DNA from: Catellicoccus marimammalium M35/04/3
GTDB lineage: Bacteria > Bacillota > Bacilli > Lactobacillales > Catellicoccaceae
Direction: 5' to 3'
Assembly (NCBI RefSeq): GCF_000313915.1
Contig: NZ_AMYT01000021.1
Span: 1 to 64,000, forward strand
DNA: 64,000 bases
The translations under genes and the position numbers were made by a program. The notes beneath the pieces were generated by a model. The model did not search any database, was not told where the DNA came from, and saw nothing but the letters and a program-made list of their open reading frames with translations. This document shows positions 28,458-37,126 of this stretch, piece after piece (within the stretch, counting starts at the first letter, position 1; each line of letters begins with the position of its first letter).

Positions 28458-29453
28458 ATGGAATTTAAAAAATTATTAGTATCATCTGCAGTATTAGCAG
28501 GTGTTATTGGGGTATCTGCTGCAACAAATACTGATACTGTAAGTGCAGACACTATCATTAATGGAACAGGATCAGAGGTAGTTTTACCAGATAATGGTGT
28601 GGATAACAACTTTGGCGTAGATCAAAAACCTGAATATGATAATGGAATCGTTGAAGGACCATCAACACCAGGTGCTAATGACGGAATTGATGAAAACTTT
28701 GGCGTAGACCAAAAACCTGAATATGATAACGGAATTGTCGTTGGACCAACAACACCAGGTGCTAGTGACGGAATTGATGAAAACTTTGGCGTAGACCAGA
28801 AACCTGAATATGATAACGGAATTGTTGTTGGACCATCAACACCAGGTGCTGGTGATGGAATCGATGAAAACTTTGGCGTAGATCATAAACCAAGCGTTGA
28901 TCCAGAATTTGGCCAAGGCGAACCAAATCGTGAACCATTAGATCCAAACTTCGGTCAAGGCGAACCAGAAAACAAACCAGAAAAACCAAATAAACCTGTA
29001 ATCGTTGGACCAACAACACCAGGAGCAGATAATGGTATTGATGATAATTACTTAATTGATCAAAATAAAGATCAAAATAAAGACCAAAACAAAGATCAAA
29101 ATAAAGATCAAAATAAAGATCAAAATAAAGACAACACAACAGAGAACACAACAAAACCAGGAACTTCTGATATCAAAGATACAGTAGTTGCGCCAGTGAT
29201 TGATGGATCATTTGATCAAGTCAAAGCAGATACAACAACAGGAACAGAAGCACCAGTTTACACTGATTTAGCAAACACAGATGCAAAAGAAACAGTGAAA
29301 AAAGTAGCTGCTGCTACAACAACAGATGAAGCTAAATTACCACAAACAGGTGTAGAAGACGCTGCTGCCGTTTCAGCTGCAGGTGTAGCTTTAGTAGCTG
29401 CTGCATCATTAATGGGTTACTCTGTATTTTCTAAAAAACGCAAAAATAGCTAA
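28458..29453 (+). CDS. LPQTG repeat surface protein A
   Basis: 331 residues. Signal peptide MEFKKLLVSSAVLAGVIGVS, cut near VSADT. Residues 51-137 are three tandem 29-residue repeats (NFGVDQKPEYDNGIV...DGIDE), then DPNFGQGEP units and six DQNK units. A conserved PVIDGSFDQVKADTT stretch precedes LPQTG at 294-298 and an unusual Ala-rich membrane segment ending SVFSKKRKNS. Signal peptide and anchor are nearly identical to those of the 30129 and 31451 genes, so these arose by duplication with exchange of the middle. The acidic Asp/Pro/Gly repeats look like an extended flexible stalk; no known ligand-binding domain. Followed 22 bases later by a DUF4176 gene, probably in the same transcript. Confidence 0.9.
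   Translation: MEFKKLLVSSAVLAGVIGVSAATNTDTVSADTIINGTGSEVVLPDNGVDNNFGVDQKPEYDNGIVEGPSTPGANDGIDENFGVDQKPEYDNGIVVGPTTPGASDGIDENFGVDQKPEYDNGIVVGPSTPGAGDGIDENFGVDHKPSVDPEFGQGEPNREPLDPNFGQGEPENKPEKPNKPVIVGPTTPGADNGIDDNYLIDQNKDQNKDQNKDQNKDQNKDQNKDNTTENTTKPGTSDIKDTVVAPVIDGSFDQVKADTTTGTEAPVYTDLANTDAKETVKKVAAATTTDEAKLPQTGVEDAAAVSAAGVALVAAASLMGYSVFSKKRKNS
28608..28868 (+). repeat. Three 87-base tandem coding repeats
   Basis: Copies at 28608-28694, 28695-28781 and 28782-28868 encode NFGVDQKPEYDNGIV then VGP(S/T)TPGA(N/S/G)DGIDE. A degenerate fourth copy begins at 28869. The unit is a multiple of three, so copy number can change without frameshift. Confidence 0.9.
29058..29129 (+). repeat. Six 12-base tandem repeats encoding DQNK
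   Basis: GATCAAAATAAA units with only C/T or A/C changes; likely length-variable by slippage without loss of frame. Confidence 0.95.
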
Positions 29454-29475
29454 TTGCTAGTATAGGAACTTATTT

Positions 29476-29796
29476 GTGGTAAATACAATTTTAACCATTG
29501 GTACTGTCGTTCGTCTATTTCATTTAGATTGTGATGTAATGATTATTGGACGTTATCCTATTGTGCAAAAAAATGGACAAGAAGGATATTTTGAGTACAG
29601 TGGTTGTGTATATCCAGATGGCTTTTACGGTAAAGATTTGTTCTTATTCAATCAAGAAGATATTGCCTATATTTTAGCCTATGGATATTGTTCAGATAAA
29701 GAAATTGAATTATTAGGAGAAATGAAAGTAAATCAACATGCCTTACTTGATTTGCATCGTTTCTCTATTGCCGAATGGAAAAATATGGGAGCATAA
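29476..29796 (+). CDS. DUF4176 domain protein
   Basis: 106 residues, GTG start 22 bases after the LPQTG gene, with a weak AGGAAC ribosome binding site that suggests translational coupling. It reads ILTIGTVVRLFHLDCDVMIIGRYPIV, then YFEYSGCVYPDGFYGKDLFLFNQEDIAYILAYGY, a good match in order and content to the DUF4176 family. Members often sit beside type VII secretion genes; none is visible here. No signal peptide or membrane segment, so cytoplasmic. Role next to a sortase substrate unknown. Confidence 0.8.
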   Translation: MVNTILTIGTVVRLFHLDCDVMIIGRYPIVQKNGQEGYFEYSGCVYPDGFYGKDLFLFNQEDIAYILAYGYCSDKEIELLGEMKVNQHALLDLHRFSIAEWKNMGA

Positions 29797-29818
29797 TCCT
29801 TTCTGCAGTCATGAAAGA

Positions 29819-29853
29819 AAAGAAGAAGAGGCTTTTGGGTCTCTTCTTTTTTT
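29819..29853 (+). terminator. Rho-independent terminator after DUF4176
   Basis: AAGAAGAG (29823-29830) pairs with CTCTTCTT (29841-29848), followed by T7. Confidence 0.75.
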
Positions 29854-30128
29854 ATTGACAAAATACAATAAATATTTTTCTTTTTTTCTTTCTTTAAGAA
29901 ATTAAAATAAAGCGAAGGACAAAAGACAGTGTGTGCGTAACAAATTGAACAATGGTATTCATTGTGGAAAAATTACATTAAAAAAATCTCATTTTGTAAT
30001 TGAGAGAATAGAGAAAAGAATCAAAAAATGAAAATTCTGCTTTTCTTCTTTTGCTAGAATATCCATGTGTTATATGAGATGTCTGTATAGCATTTCTTAA
30101 AAAGGGTATTTTAAAAGGAGAAAGTACA
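29854..30128 (+). promoter_or_regulatory. Upstream region of LPQTG gene B with box and -10
   Basis: TAGAAT at 30055-30060 with no -35. ATTGAGAGAATAGAGAAAAG at 29999 lies 56 bases upstream of it, as before the 28458 gene. The ribosome-binding region AAAAAGGGTATT...AAAAGGAGAAA is also shared with that gene. Confidence 0.5.
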
Positions 30129-31343
30129 ATGGAATTTAAAAAATTATTATTATCATCTGCAGTATTAGCAGGTGTTATTGGTGTATCTTCTGTCGCAGAT
30201 ACAACAGTAAATGCAGATACTGTTGAAGCAAATACAAATGCAGTGCAAACAAACGCACCTCAAGCAAATCAAGCAAATATTATTACAGTTAAAAATACAA
30301 AAGCGGCTCCTGTAGATCCAAACTTTGGTCAAGGCCAACCTGAAGATGTAGTGGATCCAGGATTCAATCATCCAAATAAACCTACAGTGGATCCAGATTT
30401 TGGTCAAGGTCAACCTGAAGATGTAGTAGATCCAGGATTCAGTCATCCAGAACATCCAACAGTAGATAACTCATCTGAAAAAGATGAAAACATAGATCCA
30501 GATTTTAATGTAAATCCTAATGATGACACTGTAGTTGGCGATCCAAACTTTGGTCAAACACCAGAAAATAATGGACATGCGATGGATCCAGGGTTTGACG
30601 TAAATTACAAACCAGATGGAGATGTTATCGGTGATCCAAACTTTGGTCAATCTGAATCAAACGGCGGAACATCAGACAAAGATGAAAATATCGACCCAGA
30701 CTTTGGTGTAGATGCTGGAGACGATACAGTAGTTGGTGATCCAAACTTTGGTGTGGATCAAAATCGTGAACCATTAGATCCAAACTTTGGTCAAGGCGAA
30801 CCAAATCGTGAACCATTAGATCCAAACTTTGGCCAAGGCGAACCAGGAAACAAACCAGAAAAACCAAGCAAACCTGTAATTATTGGACCAACAACACCAG
30901 GAGCAGATGGTGGTATTGATGATAATTACTTAATTGATCAAAACAAAGATCAAAACAAAGATCAAAATAAAGACCAAAATAAAGATCAAAACGAAGACCA
31001 AAACAAAGATCAAAATAAAGATCAAAATAAAGGCAACACAACAAAACCAGGAACTTCTGATATTAAAGATACAGTAGTTGCGCCAGTAATTGATGGATCA
31101 TTTGATCAAGTGAAAGCAGATACAACAAAAGGAACAGAAGAACCTGTTTATATTGATTTAGATCATAAAGATACAAAAGAAGCTGTGAAAGAAGTAGCTG
31201 CCAAAGCAACAACAAACGAAGCTACTTTACCACAAACAGGTGCGGAAGATGCTGCGAAAATTTCAGCTGCCGGTGCTGCTTTAATCGCTGCTGCATCATT
31301 AATGGGTTACTCTGTATTTTCTAAAAAACGCAAAAATAGCTAA
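30129..31343 (+). CDS. LPQTG repeat surface protein B
   Basis: 404 residues. Signal peptide nearly identical to protein A (MEFKKLLLSSAVLAGVIGVS). After ITVKNTKAAPV, a motif also found after the signal of the 34583 protein, come many variants of VDPNFGQGQPEDVVDPGF and DPDFxVxxxDDTVVGDPNFG, then DPNFGQGEP units, eight DQNK units (one DQNE), the PVIDGSFDQVKADTT stretch, and LPQTG at 367-371 with an Ala-rich anchor. It is a tandem paralogue of protein A with a different repeat set. Cell-wall anchored, extended acidic/Pro-rich, ligand unknown. Own upstream box and -10, and a strong terminator after. Confidence 0.9.
   Translation: MEFKKLLLSSAVLAGVIGVSSVADTTVNADTVEANTNAVQTNAPQANQANIITVKNTKAAPVDPNFGQGQPEDVVDPGFNHPNKPTVDPDFGQGQPEDVVDPGFSHPEHPTVDNSSEKDENIDPDFNVNPNDDTVVGDPNFGQTPENNGHAMDPGFDVNYKPDGDVIGDPNFGQSESNGGTSDKDENIDPDFGVDAGDDTVVGDPNFGVDQNREPLDPNFGQGEPNREPLDPNFGQGEPGNKPEKPSKPVIIGPTTPGADGGIDDNYLIDQNKDQNKDQNKDQNKDQNEDQNKDQNKDQNKGNTTKPGTSDIKDTVVAPVIDGSFDQVKADTTKGTEEPVYIDLDHKDTKEAVKEVAAKATTNEATLPQTGAEDAAKISAAGAALIAAASLMGYSVFSKKRKNS
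30936..31031 (+). repeat. Eight 12-base tandem repeats encoding DQNK/DQNE
   Basis: GATCAAAACAAA-type units; two more copies than in protein A, consistent with slippage. Confidence 0.95.
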
Positions 31344-31383
31344 TTAGCAAAATAAGAGAATTATAATCCCTTTTGTAAGTTTG

Positions 31384-31421
31384 AAAAGAGAGGTCATTTT
31401 TGTAATGATCTCTCTTTTTTT
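31384..31421 (+). terminator. Rho-independent terminator
   Basis: AAAAGAGAGGTCATT (31384-31398) and AATGATCTCTCTTTT (31404-31418) pair with one G-T and end in T run. The next gene starts only 30 bases later, so it may depend on read-through. Confidence 0.8.
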
Positions 31422-31450
31422 AATTCAATGAGTAAAGGAAAAAAGAGAGT

Positions 31451-32215
31451 ATGGAATTTAAAAAATTATTAGTATCGTCTGCCTTATTAGCAGGAATGAT
31501 GGGTATATCTGCAAATACAGTAAGCGCAACAGAAAAAAGCATAGCAGATGAATGTCTAAATGTAGATGAAGTAGAAATTGACCCAGGTCATGATGTAAAT
31601 TACAAACCAAATCAAAGTTCTGAACAGACGACAGAAGATAGTATTTGGTTAGATTATCCTGGAGATGGTATTTATGCCCCAGATCCAAATACTGGGAAAT
31701 ATCCATCGCTAGATTTTCCATCAAATAACAAAAAAGAACCAAATAAAGAATCAGGAACGATTATTGTTGGACCAACTACAAAACCAGGAGATGGAGAGAA
31801 TGATCTAGATTGTCCCGGAGATGGAGCTTATTCTCCAGATCCTGAAAAACCAATTTATTCAAGTGAAATTTCTGAAGAATCTACTTCTCATAAAGATCAA
31901 GAAATCAAAAAAGAAAATCAAGCGACTTCTTCTACGCAAGAAACTACAAAAGAAGTTCAGGAAAATACTCCAATAACTTCTAAGGAAACTACAAAAGTAT
32001 TATCTACTGCTAAAAAAGATAAAAATCCTTCTGTTTCAACTGTAGCTATTAAAGAAACAACAAAAGAAGGTAATACTACGGAAATAAATGAGGGTACTTT
32101 ACCACAAACGGGTACAGAAGATGCTGCGAAAATTTCAGCTGCTGGTGCTGCTTTAATCGTTGCTGCATCATTAATGGGTTATTCTGTATTTTCTAAAAAG
32201 TCAAAAAATAGTTAG
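31451..32215 (+). CDS. LPQTG surface protein C
   Basis: 254 residues. Signal peptide MEFKKLLVSSALLAGMMGIS, cut after VSA. The mature N-terminus has EIDPGHDVNYKPNQ and two related units (DYPGDGIYAPDPNTGKYP and DCPGDGAYSPDPEKPIY), then a Thr/Lys/Glu-rich stalk and LPQTG at 217-221. The anchor is almost identical to proteins A and B. It has no promoter of its own that I recognise and sits right behind a terminator, so expression probably comes from read-through or a weak promoter. Third member of the paralogue cluster. Confidence 0.88.
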   Translation: MEFKKLLVSSALLAGMMGISANTVSATEKSIADECLNVDEVEIDPGHDVNYKPNQSSEQTTEDSIWLDYPGDGIYAPDPNTGKYPSLDFPSNNKKEPNKESGTIIVGPTTKPGDGENDLDCPGDGAYSPDPEKPIYSSEISEESTSHKDQEIKKENQATSSTQETTKEVQENTPITSKETTKVLSTAKKDKNPSVSTVAIKETTKEGNTTEINEGTLPQTGTEDAAKISAAGAALIVAASLMGYSVFSKKSKNS

Positions 32216-32303
32216 TGATAAGAATAAAAGAACTATAAATTGTGTTTTATAACAAATAATTGTCATGTTCTAGCTTTTTTAATAATGGAAAGTAGGTCAT
32301 ATT

Positions 32304-32816
32304 ATGAAAGGTATTAACCTATTGAAATTATTGATGATGTTTCCCCTTCTAATAGAAATGATTTTTATGCCTGGGGTAGCTCAAGCTGTAGAAGAGAAAA
32401 ATAGAACGAACGATGAGGTCCAAGAAATCATTCTAGATCAAAAAACAAATACACTCTATACCCCTGATCAATATAAAGCAGAAAAGACTCGTTATACACA
32501 AGAAAAGAAAAAGAAAGAGATTGTATCTGAACAATCAAATGTGGTTCTAAACCAAAAAGAAGTAAATTCCACTTCGATAGAGAATGCTTGTGTAAAACAA
32601 ACTCCAGTCTTTATTAAATTTAAACGAGATCCAAAACAAAGTGTAAAAGAAAGACAAAATAAAATAGAGAAAATAGAAGAAAAGATAGAAACCAATGAAT
32701 TGTTACCACAAACAGGGATGAAATCTCAGCCTATGCTTGTTATTTTAGGATGGATGTTTTGGTTGGTAATGATTTATCTAGGATGGATAAGAAAAAAATT
32801 TATTTCTGCAAAATAA
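32304..32816 (+). CDS. Small LPQTG surface protein D
   Basis: 170 residues. The signal peptide includes MMFPLLIEMIFMPGVAQA. The short, highly charged mature part (many Lys/Glu/Gln) has no recognised domain. LPQTG at 134-138, then an unrelated membrane segment (MLVILGWMFWLVMIYLG) and RKKFISAK. Its anchor differs from proteins A-C, so it is not a recent copy. It follows protein C by 88 bases on the same strand and ends at a bidirectional terminator. Such very short sortase substrates can be pilus tips, bacteriocin-like peptides or decoys; no choice can be made here. Confidence 0.8.
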   Translation: MKGINLLKLLMMFPLLIEMIFMPGVAQAVEEKNRTNDEVQEIILDQKTNTLYTPDQYKAEKTRYTQEKKKKEIVSEQSNVVLNQKEVNSTSIENACVKQTPVFIKFKRDPKQSVKERQNKIEKIEEKIETNELLPQTGMKSQPMLVILGWMFWLVMIYLGWIRKKFISAK

Positions 32817-32817
32817 T

Positions 32818-32846
32818 AAAAGAGGTCGATGGACCTCTTTTTTGTT
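32818..32846. terminator. Bidirectional Rho-independent terminator
   Basis: AAAAGAGGTC (32818-32827), loop GATG, GACCTCTTTT (32832-32841); between convergent genes. Confidence 0.88.
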
Positions 32847-32866
32847 TATAAAAAAGAAAGTAAATA

Positions 32867-34273
32867 CTAGGATTTACTCTCTTCATCAATGTTGTAAATT
32901 TTACGATGGATTTCTAATAAATCTTCATTAAGATGATTGAATGAGAAAGGAATGATTTGTGTAGATTCCTGTTCTCGAATATGACGGTCACATACGATAA
33001 TCGTATTTTGATCTTGATTTTCTTTTGGAATTTCTTCAATCGAATGGTAATGATGATGGTCAATGATAATCATCTGATTTTGAATCAGCGTAGTCAATAT
33101 ATTATAAATCATATGGAAATGTTCTCTTGTAGGAGAAACGATATAAATGTATTTATGAATATTATTGTATTCTTCTAGCAATTCTAAATAATAGAAAAAC
33201 TCGAAAAGAATATCTTCGTTATTTGAATACTGTGGATTTTCCATTTCCCAGGACATTAAAAATTGTTGGTAGTTTTCTTGTTGTAAGTAATCTAAAAGAT
33301 AAGTCTTGGAAAAAGCAAGTTGTAATGGAAAACCTAATTTTTGAAATGTTAAAAATTTTTGCAATACGTAGTAAAACAAATGAGTTTGAAACACAGAATG
33401 ATTTAATGGTAGATAAGCAAAAATCAATTCTCTTAATTTTTGAAATTCAGGATGCGATTCTAATTTAAATTGAATATTTGGATGAATAGAAGTTAATGGA
33501 TTATGGGTATCAGATTCCGATAGATAGTAAATTATTAAAGATAAGAAAAAAAATTCTGTTTCTTGTTCTTCTTCTGATAGTCCTAACCTAGGTATTAAAG
33601 ATTTTATTTCTTCTATTGAAAGAAATTGTGCAAAATCCTGTTTTTGAATTTCTAATTGATATAGGGTTGCTCGATCAAAATATAAGTAAATAGCTACCAT
33701 TAGTTGTGTTTGATTCAATTTATGAACTATCTTATCTCCAAGAATTTGATTTGAAAGTCTCATTGCTTGATCTAACCAGTTCGGATCGAAGATATCGGAT
33801 AATGTATCCAAAGGAATATAATGAGATAAGCAAATTAAAACCATTCTTTTTTTGCATTCATTTTCTTTTAGCGACTCTTCTTCTATAAATTGCTGTATAT
33901 GATTAAATAATTTGTGAGCAGAAGAAAAAGAAATATTTTCTCTATTGGAAATTAAGCGAGTAGAAATTGTTTCTTCCATTAAGGCTAAAAATAGATAGCG
34001 CAAAAATAATGATTGACTTAGTAAATCGCATAAAATATCACATAAATCGATTTCTTTTTTAAAATGAATTTGTATTTTTCCTGATCGAGTATATAAATAA
34101 TCAATATAGGACGAGTAGTGTTCTGAAAAATATAGTAAATCATTACGAATGGTCATATGAGAAACTTCTAATTCTTGAATGAGATCATCTAAACATATTT
34201 TATTTTTTAAAAAAAGTTGAATGATGATAATGGAACGACGAAGAATTCCCTTCTCAATATAAGAATAGATCAA
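32867..34273 (-). CDS. Mga-like transcriptional regulator (second copy)
   Basis: 468 residues from a TTG at 34273 preceded by GGGAGGGAAAG. Same organisation as the 26657 gene: IYSYIEKGILRRSIII, winged HTH ICLDDLIQELEVSHMTIRNDLLYFSEHY, central PRD-like region, C-terminal MIIIDHHHYHSIEEIP and NTIIVCDRHI. Divergent from the LPQTG gene at 34583. The pair of regulators, each divergent from a surface gene, suggests duplication of a regulator-target unit. The paralogy is plain in nearly every segment. Confidence 0.82.
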   Translation of the reverse strand: MIYSYIEKGILRRSIIIIQLFLKNKICLDDLIQELEVSHMTIRNDLLYFSEHYSSYIDYLYTRSGKIQIHFKKEIDLCDILCDLLSQSLFLRYLFLALMEETISTRLISNRENISFSSAHKLFNHIQQFIEEESLKENECKKRMVLICLSHYIPLDTLSDIFDPNWLDQAMRLSNQILGDKIVHKLNQTQLMVAIYLYFDRATLYQLEIQKQDFAQFLSIEEIKSLIPRLGLSEEEQETEFFFLSLIIYYLSESDTHNPLTSIHPNIQFKLESHPEFQKLRELIFAYLPLNHSVFQTHLFYYVLQKFLTFQKLGFPLQLAFSKTYLLDYLQQENYQQFLMSWEMENPQYSNNEDILFEFFYYLELLEEYNNIHKYIYIVSPTREHFHMIYNILTTLIQNQMIIIDHHHYHSIEEIPKENQDQNTIIVCDRHIREQESTQIIPFSFNHLNEDLLEIHRKIYNIDEESKS

Positions 34274-34582
34274 TACTTTCCCTCCCTTAATAAAAAATAT
34301 TCCGCTTTTATAAGTCTTTTAAAAATGAATCAAAGATAAGTATACCAATGATTTTATGAGAATATTTTTATTTTTTTTAATTTTTTTAATGATATCAAAA
34401 AAAATGGAATCGTTATGTATGATTTCTCAACAAATTTCATAAAATCATGCCATATGGAGTCAAAATACAAAAAAGAAAGATGAATTTCAATGAAAAATAA
34501 AAAGAAAAACAAAATTAGTGAAAATTGTCTTTTTACAATAGGTTTGTAATAAGAAATTACAAAAAAGGGAGAGAGACAAATT
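34274..34582 (+). promoter_or_regulatory. Divergent regulatory region of second Mga-like gene and SEC10-like LPQTG gene
   Basis: 309 bases, A+T-rich. TACAAT at 34534-34539 is a possible -10; the -35 is poor. A weak ATGAAAAATAAA match occurs near the place of the ATTGAGA boxes upstream of proteins A and B. The ribosome binding site is AAGGGAGAGAG. No gene seen. Confidence 0.4.
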
Positions 34583-36919
34583 ATGGATTACAAAAAATTA
34601 CTATTTGCATCTACCGTCTTAACAGGAATGTTAAGTCTAGGGACAGCGAATAACGCAAAAACAGCCCATGCGGATACGATTGATACCAACCATACGGTAG
34701 AAGCGAATACAGAAGTGGCACCACAAAGTAATGTTATTACGGTGAAAAATACAAAAGCCACTTCTGCACCAGTCGCAGAAGTACCTATTGTAGAAAACGT
34801 GACACCTGCGACAGAAACAAAACAAGAAGTAGCTCCTATGGTAGAAGAAACAAAAGCTCAACCAGCAGCAGAAGAAAAAGTCACTCAAAGTCAAATTCAA
34901 AATCAAATTGATAAAGAAACTAATCACATGAACCAAGACCAAAATAAAGTTGGTCAATTGGAAAATGAAAATCAAAACTTAAAAGATGAAATCCATAAAG
35001 TGGATCAAGAACATCAAAATAAAGTGGATGAAATTAATCAAGAAGCCGATAAACAATCAAAACCAATACATGATCAAATCGATAAGATTGAACAAAGTCA
35101 AATTAATACGGAAAAAGATAAGGTTCAAAATGATATCAACCATAAAAAAGATGAATTGAGTCAAACACAAAATAATAGTGCAAAAACAGAACAAACCATC
35201 AAAGATAAGAAAGATGAGCTAGACAAACTAAACAAAAATGAACAAACTTCTGTTATGGGAAGTATTGTAAACAGTGATTTTGGTGGACTTCATAAACCTG
35301 TTTATGTGGGGCAAATTAAACCTGGAACAGATATTACAATTGAAAATCCCAATGAGGAAAAAGAAAATAAAGAGAATGTAGAATGGGCAGAAAAATATAA
35401 CGGGAAAGAGCCTATTAAAAATTATAAATTAACTGAACAACAAGCTTGGGAAGCTAATGTTTATTTGATGAATCGTATCAATGCTGCACGTAAAAAAGCA
35501 GGACAAGATGAATTTAAAATTACTCGTGAAGCATTTAATAAGGTAATGCGTCGTGCAGAAGATGTAACAACTAACTTTAATCATGATATGAATTCTATTA
35601 ATAGAATATTTGGTAGTGATTGGACAGGAGAAAATTTAGGCTTTGCAGGTCAGTGGCAAGATTATTCAACAGTAATTAATCATGCGTTAGGGACTATTGA
35701 GTATATGCTGAATTCTGATGGACCTAGCTGGGGGCATAGAGAAAACTTTATGGATGATTATAATAAGCGTGGATTTGGTACTGTCCAAGGAGCTTTTGGA
35801 ATCATGTGGTCTAGTAAATCTGAACGTTGGGTATTAGTTTTTGATACGATGAAATATCATGGAGAAAAAGATTGTAGTCATGATTTAGACAAATATTTAG
35901 ATCGTAGTGGAAATCAAAGTAAAATTGATAAATTAAAAGCTGAAATTGCTCAAGAAGAAAAGAAATTAGAAACAAGCCACCGAAAAGAAAACGACTTAAA
36001 AAAAGCAATTGAAGATTTAGAAGCGAAGAAAAAAGATATCCAATTTGATAAAAATAAATTAAATGATAAAGATAAAGCAGTATATGAAGACTATGAAGCT
36101 AAATTAGACAAAATTTATAAACAACATGAATTAGATTATGTTAAAGAAGTAAATGAATATGGTCAAAAAGTTGCGCCATTACGTGGCCAATATATGGACA
36201 ACGACAAAGAAATTCAACGTTTAAACAAAGAAATCAAACAACATAGAGAAAAAATTGCGGACTTAAAAGCACAATTAAAAGAAGAAGGCAATAAACCAGC
36301 GCCTAAGCCAGAAACACAACCAGAAACTAAGCCAGAAAAACCTGGAGATACTATTATTGGTGATGATGTAGTCAATAAACCAGACAATAAACCAAATAAA
36401 CCAGACAATAAACCAAAACCAGAAAACCCAGGAGATAACATTATTGGAAATGATGGCATTAGTAAACCTGTGAAACCACAAAAACCAAAACCAGAAAATC
36501 CAGGAAATGGTATTATTGGAAACGATGGTATTAGTAAGCCAGTAATTCCAGGGGAAGAAAAAGATCCAAATAAAGGTGTAGGAGATAAAGAAACTAATCA
36601 TCCAGAAACTCCAGTAGTGGATGGAAATGTAGTGCATGGAAATAATTCTACGAGTTCAACGACAGGTACAACTACAGATGCGGTTTCATCTACTCAAGGT
36701 ACTACAGGTCATTTAGTTTCTTCTGCGAAAAAATATGTAGTTACTCCAGAAGTAGAGGCAGCAGAAATCATCCCTACAGCGACAAAAGCGACAAATAGCG
36801 ATAATTTACCACAAACAGGAAGTTCAAAAGGGGAAACTTTAGCAGCTTTAGGTGTCATGACGGTAACTATGAGTTCTTTATTAGCAGTTGCGACATTCCG
36901 TCGTCGTAAAGAACATTAA
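34583..36919 (+). CDS. LPQTG protein with coiled coils and SEC10/PgrA-like (CAP-type) domain
   Basis: 778 residues. Signal peptide 1-32 (cut near AHADT), then VITVKNTKA as in protein B. Residues about 110-235: coiled coil rich in Asn/Gln/Lys. Residues about 280-420: CAP/SCP-like domain (AWEANVYLMNRINAARKKAGQ, GENLGF, SWGHRENFM, FGIMW, WVLVFDT), as in SEC10/PgrA surface exclusion proteins of enterococcal conjugative plasmids. Residues about 440-570: second coiled coil. Then Pro/Lys/Asn repeats (KPENPGDNIIGNDGISKP and variants), LPQTG at 742-746, a membrane segment and RRRKEH. No conjugation genes are in the window, so a surface exclusion role is not supported; cell-surface anchored binding protein is the safe call. 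Confidence 0.85.
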   Translation: MDYKKLLFASTVLTGMLSLGTANNAKTAHADTIDTNHTVEANTEVAPQSNVITVKNTKATSAPVAEVPIVENVTPATETKQEVAPMVEETKAQPAAEEKVTQSQIQNQIDKETNHMNQDQNKVGQLENENQNLKDEIHKVDQEHQNKVDEINQEADKQSKPIHDQIDKIEQSQINTEKDKVQNDINHKKDELSQTQNNSAKTEQTIKDKKDELDKLNKNEQTSVMGSIVNSDFGGLHKPVYVGQIKPGTDITIENPNEEKENKENVEWAEKYNGKEPIKNYKLTEQQAWEANVYLMNRINAARKKAGQDEFKITREAFNKVMRRAEDVTTNFNHDMNSINRIFGSDWTGENLGFAGQWQDYSTVINHALGTIEYMLNSDGPSWGHRENFMDDYNKRGFGTVQGAFGIMWSSKSERWVLVFDTMKYHGEKDCSHDLDKYLDRSGNQSKIDKLKAEIAQEEKKLETSHRKENDLKKAIEDLEAKKKDIQFDKNKLNDKDKAVYEDYEAKLDKIYKQHELDYVKEVNEYGQKVAPLRGQYMDNDKEIQRLNKEIKQHREKIADLKAQLKEEGNKPAPKPETQPETKPEKPGDTIIGDDVVNKPDNKPNKPDNKPKPENPGDNIIGNDGISKPVKPQKPKPENPGNGIIGNDGISKPVIPGEEKDPNKGVGDKETNHPETPVVDGNVVHGNNSTSSTTGTTTDAVSSTQGTTGHLVSSAKKYVVTPEVEAAEIIPTATKATNSDNLPQTGSSKGETLAALGVMTVTMSSLLAVATFRRRKEH

Positions 36920-36942
36920 GAGAGTTTATTATTATCAGTAAC

Positions 36943-36975
36943 AAAAGAGATAGGAAATTCCTATCTCTTTTTCTT
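36943..36975 (+). terminator. Rho-independent terminator
   Basis: AAAAGAGATAGGAA (36943-36956) pairs with TTCCTATCTCTTTT (36958-36971), then a T-rich tract. Confidence 0.88.
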
Positions 36976-37074
36976 TTAGAAGAATATAGATTGAAGCCAA
37001 AAAATATTTTGTTCTTTTTTGCGAAAAAGAAAGAAATCTTTCAAGAATACATACTATCTTTCTTAGATATTGTG

Positions 37075-37080
37075 TATAAT
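37075..37080 (+). promoter_or_regulatory. -10 box for the zinc-ribbon gene at 37177
   Basis: TATAAT about 100 bases before the ATG; -35 not convincing. Confidence 0.4.
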
Positions 37081-37126
37081 TATACTTGTTATAGAAAGTA
37101 AAAAAAGGAGAAACAGAAGAACGATT

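Noticed and set aside
29058-29129. CRISPR-like short repeats
   Set aside because: 12-base units without spacers, in frame within an LPQTG gene; coding DQNK repeats, not CRISPR.
34583-36919. Conjugative plasmid surface exclusion system
   Set aside because: Only the SEC10/PgrA-like domain supports it; no transfer, replication or mobilisation gene is present in the window.
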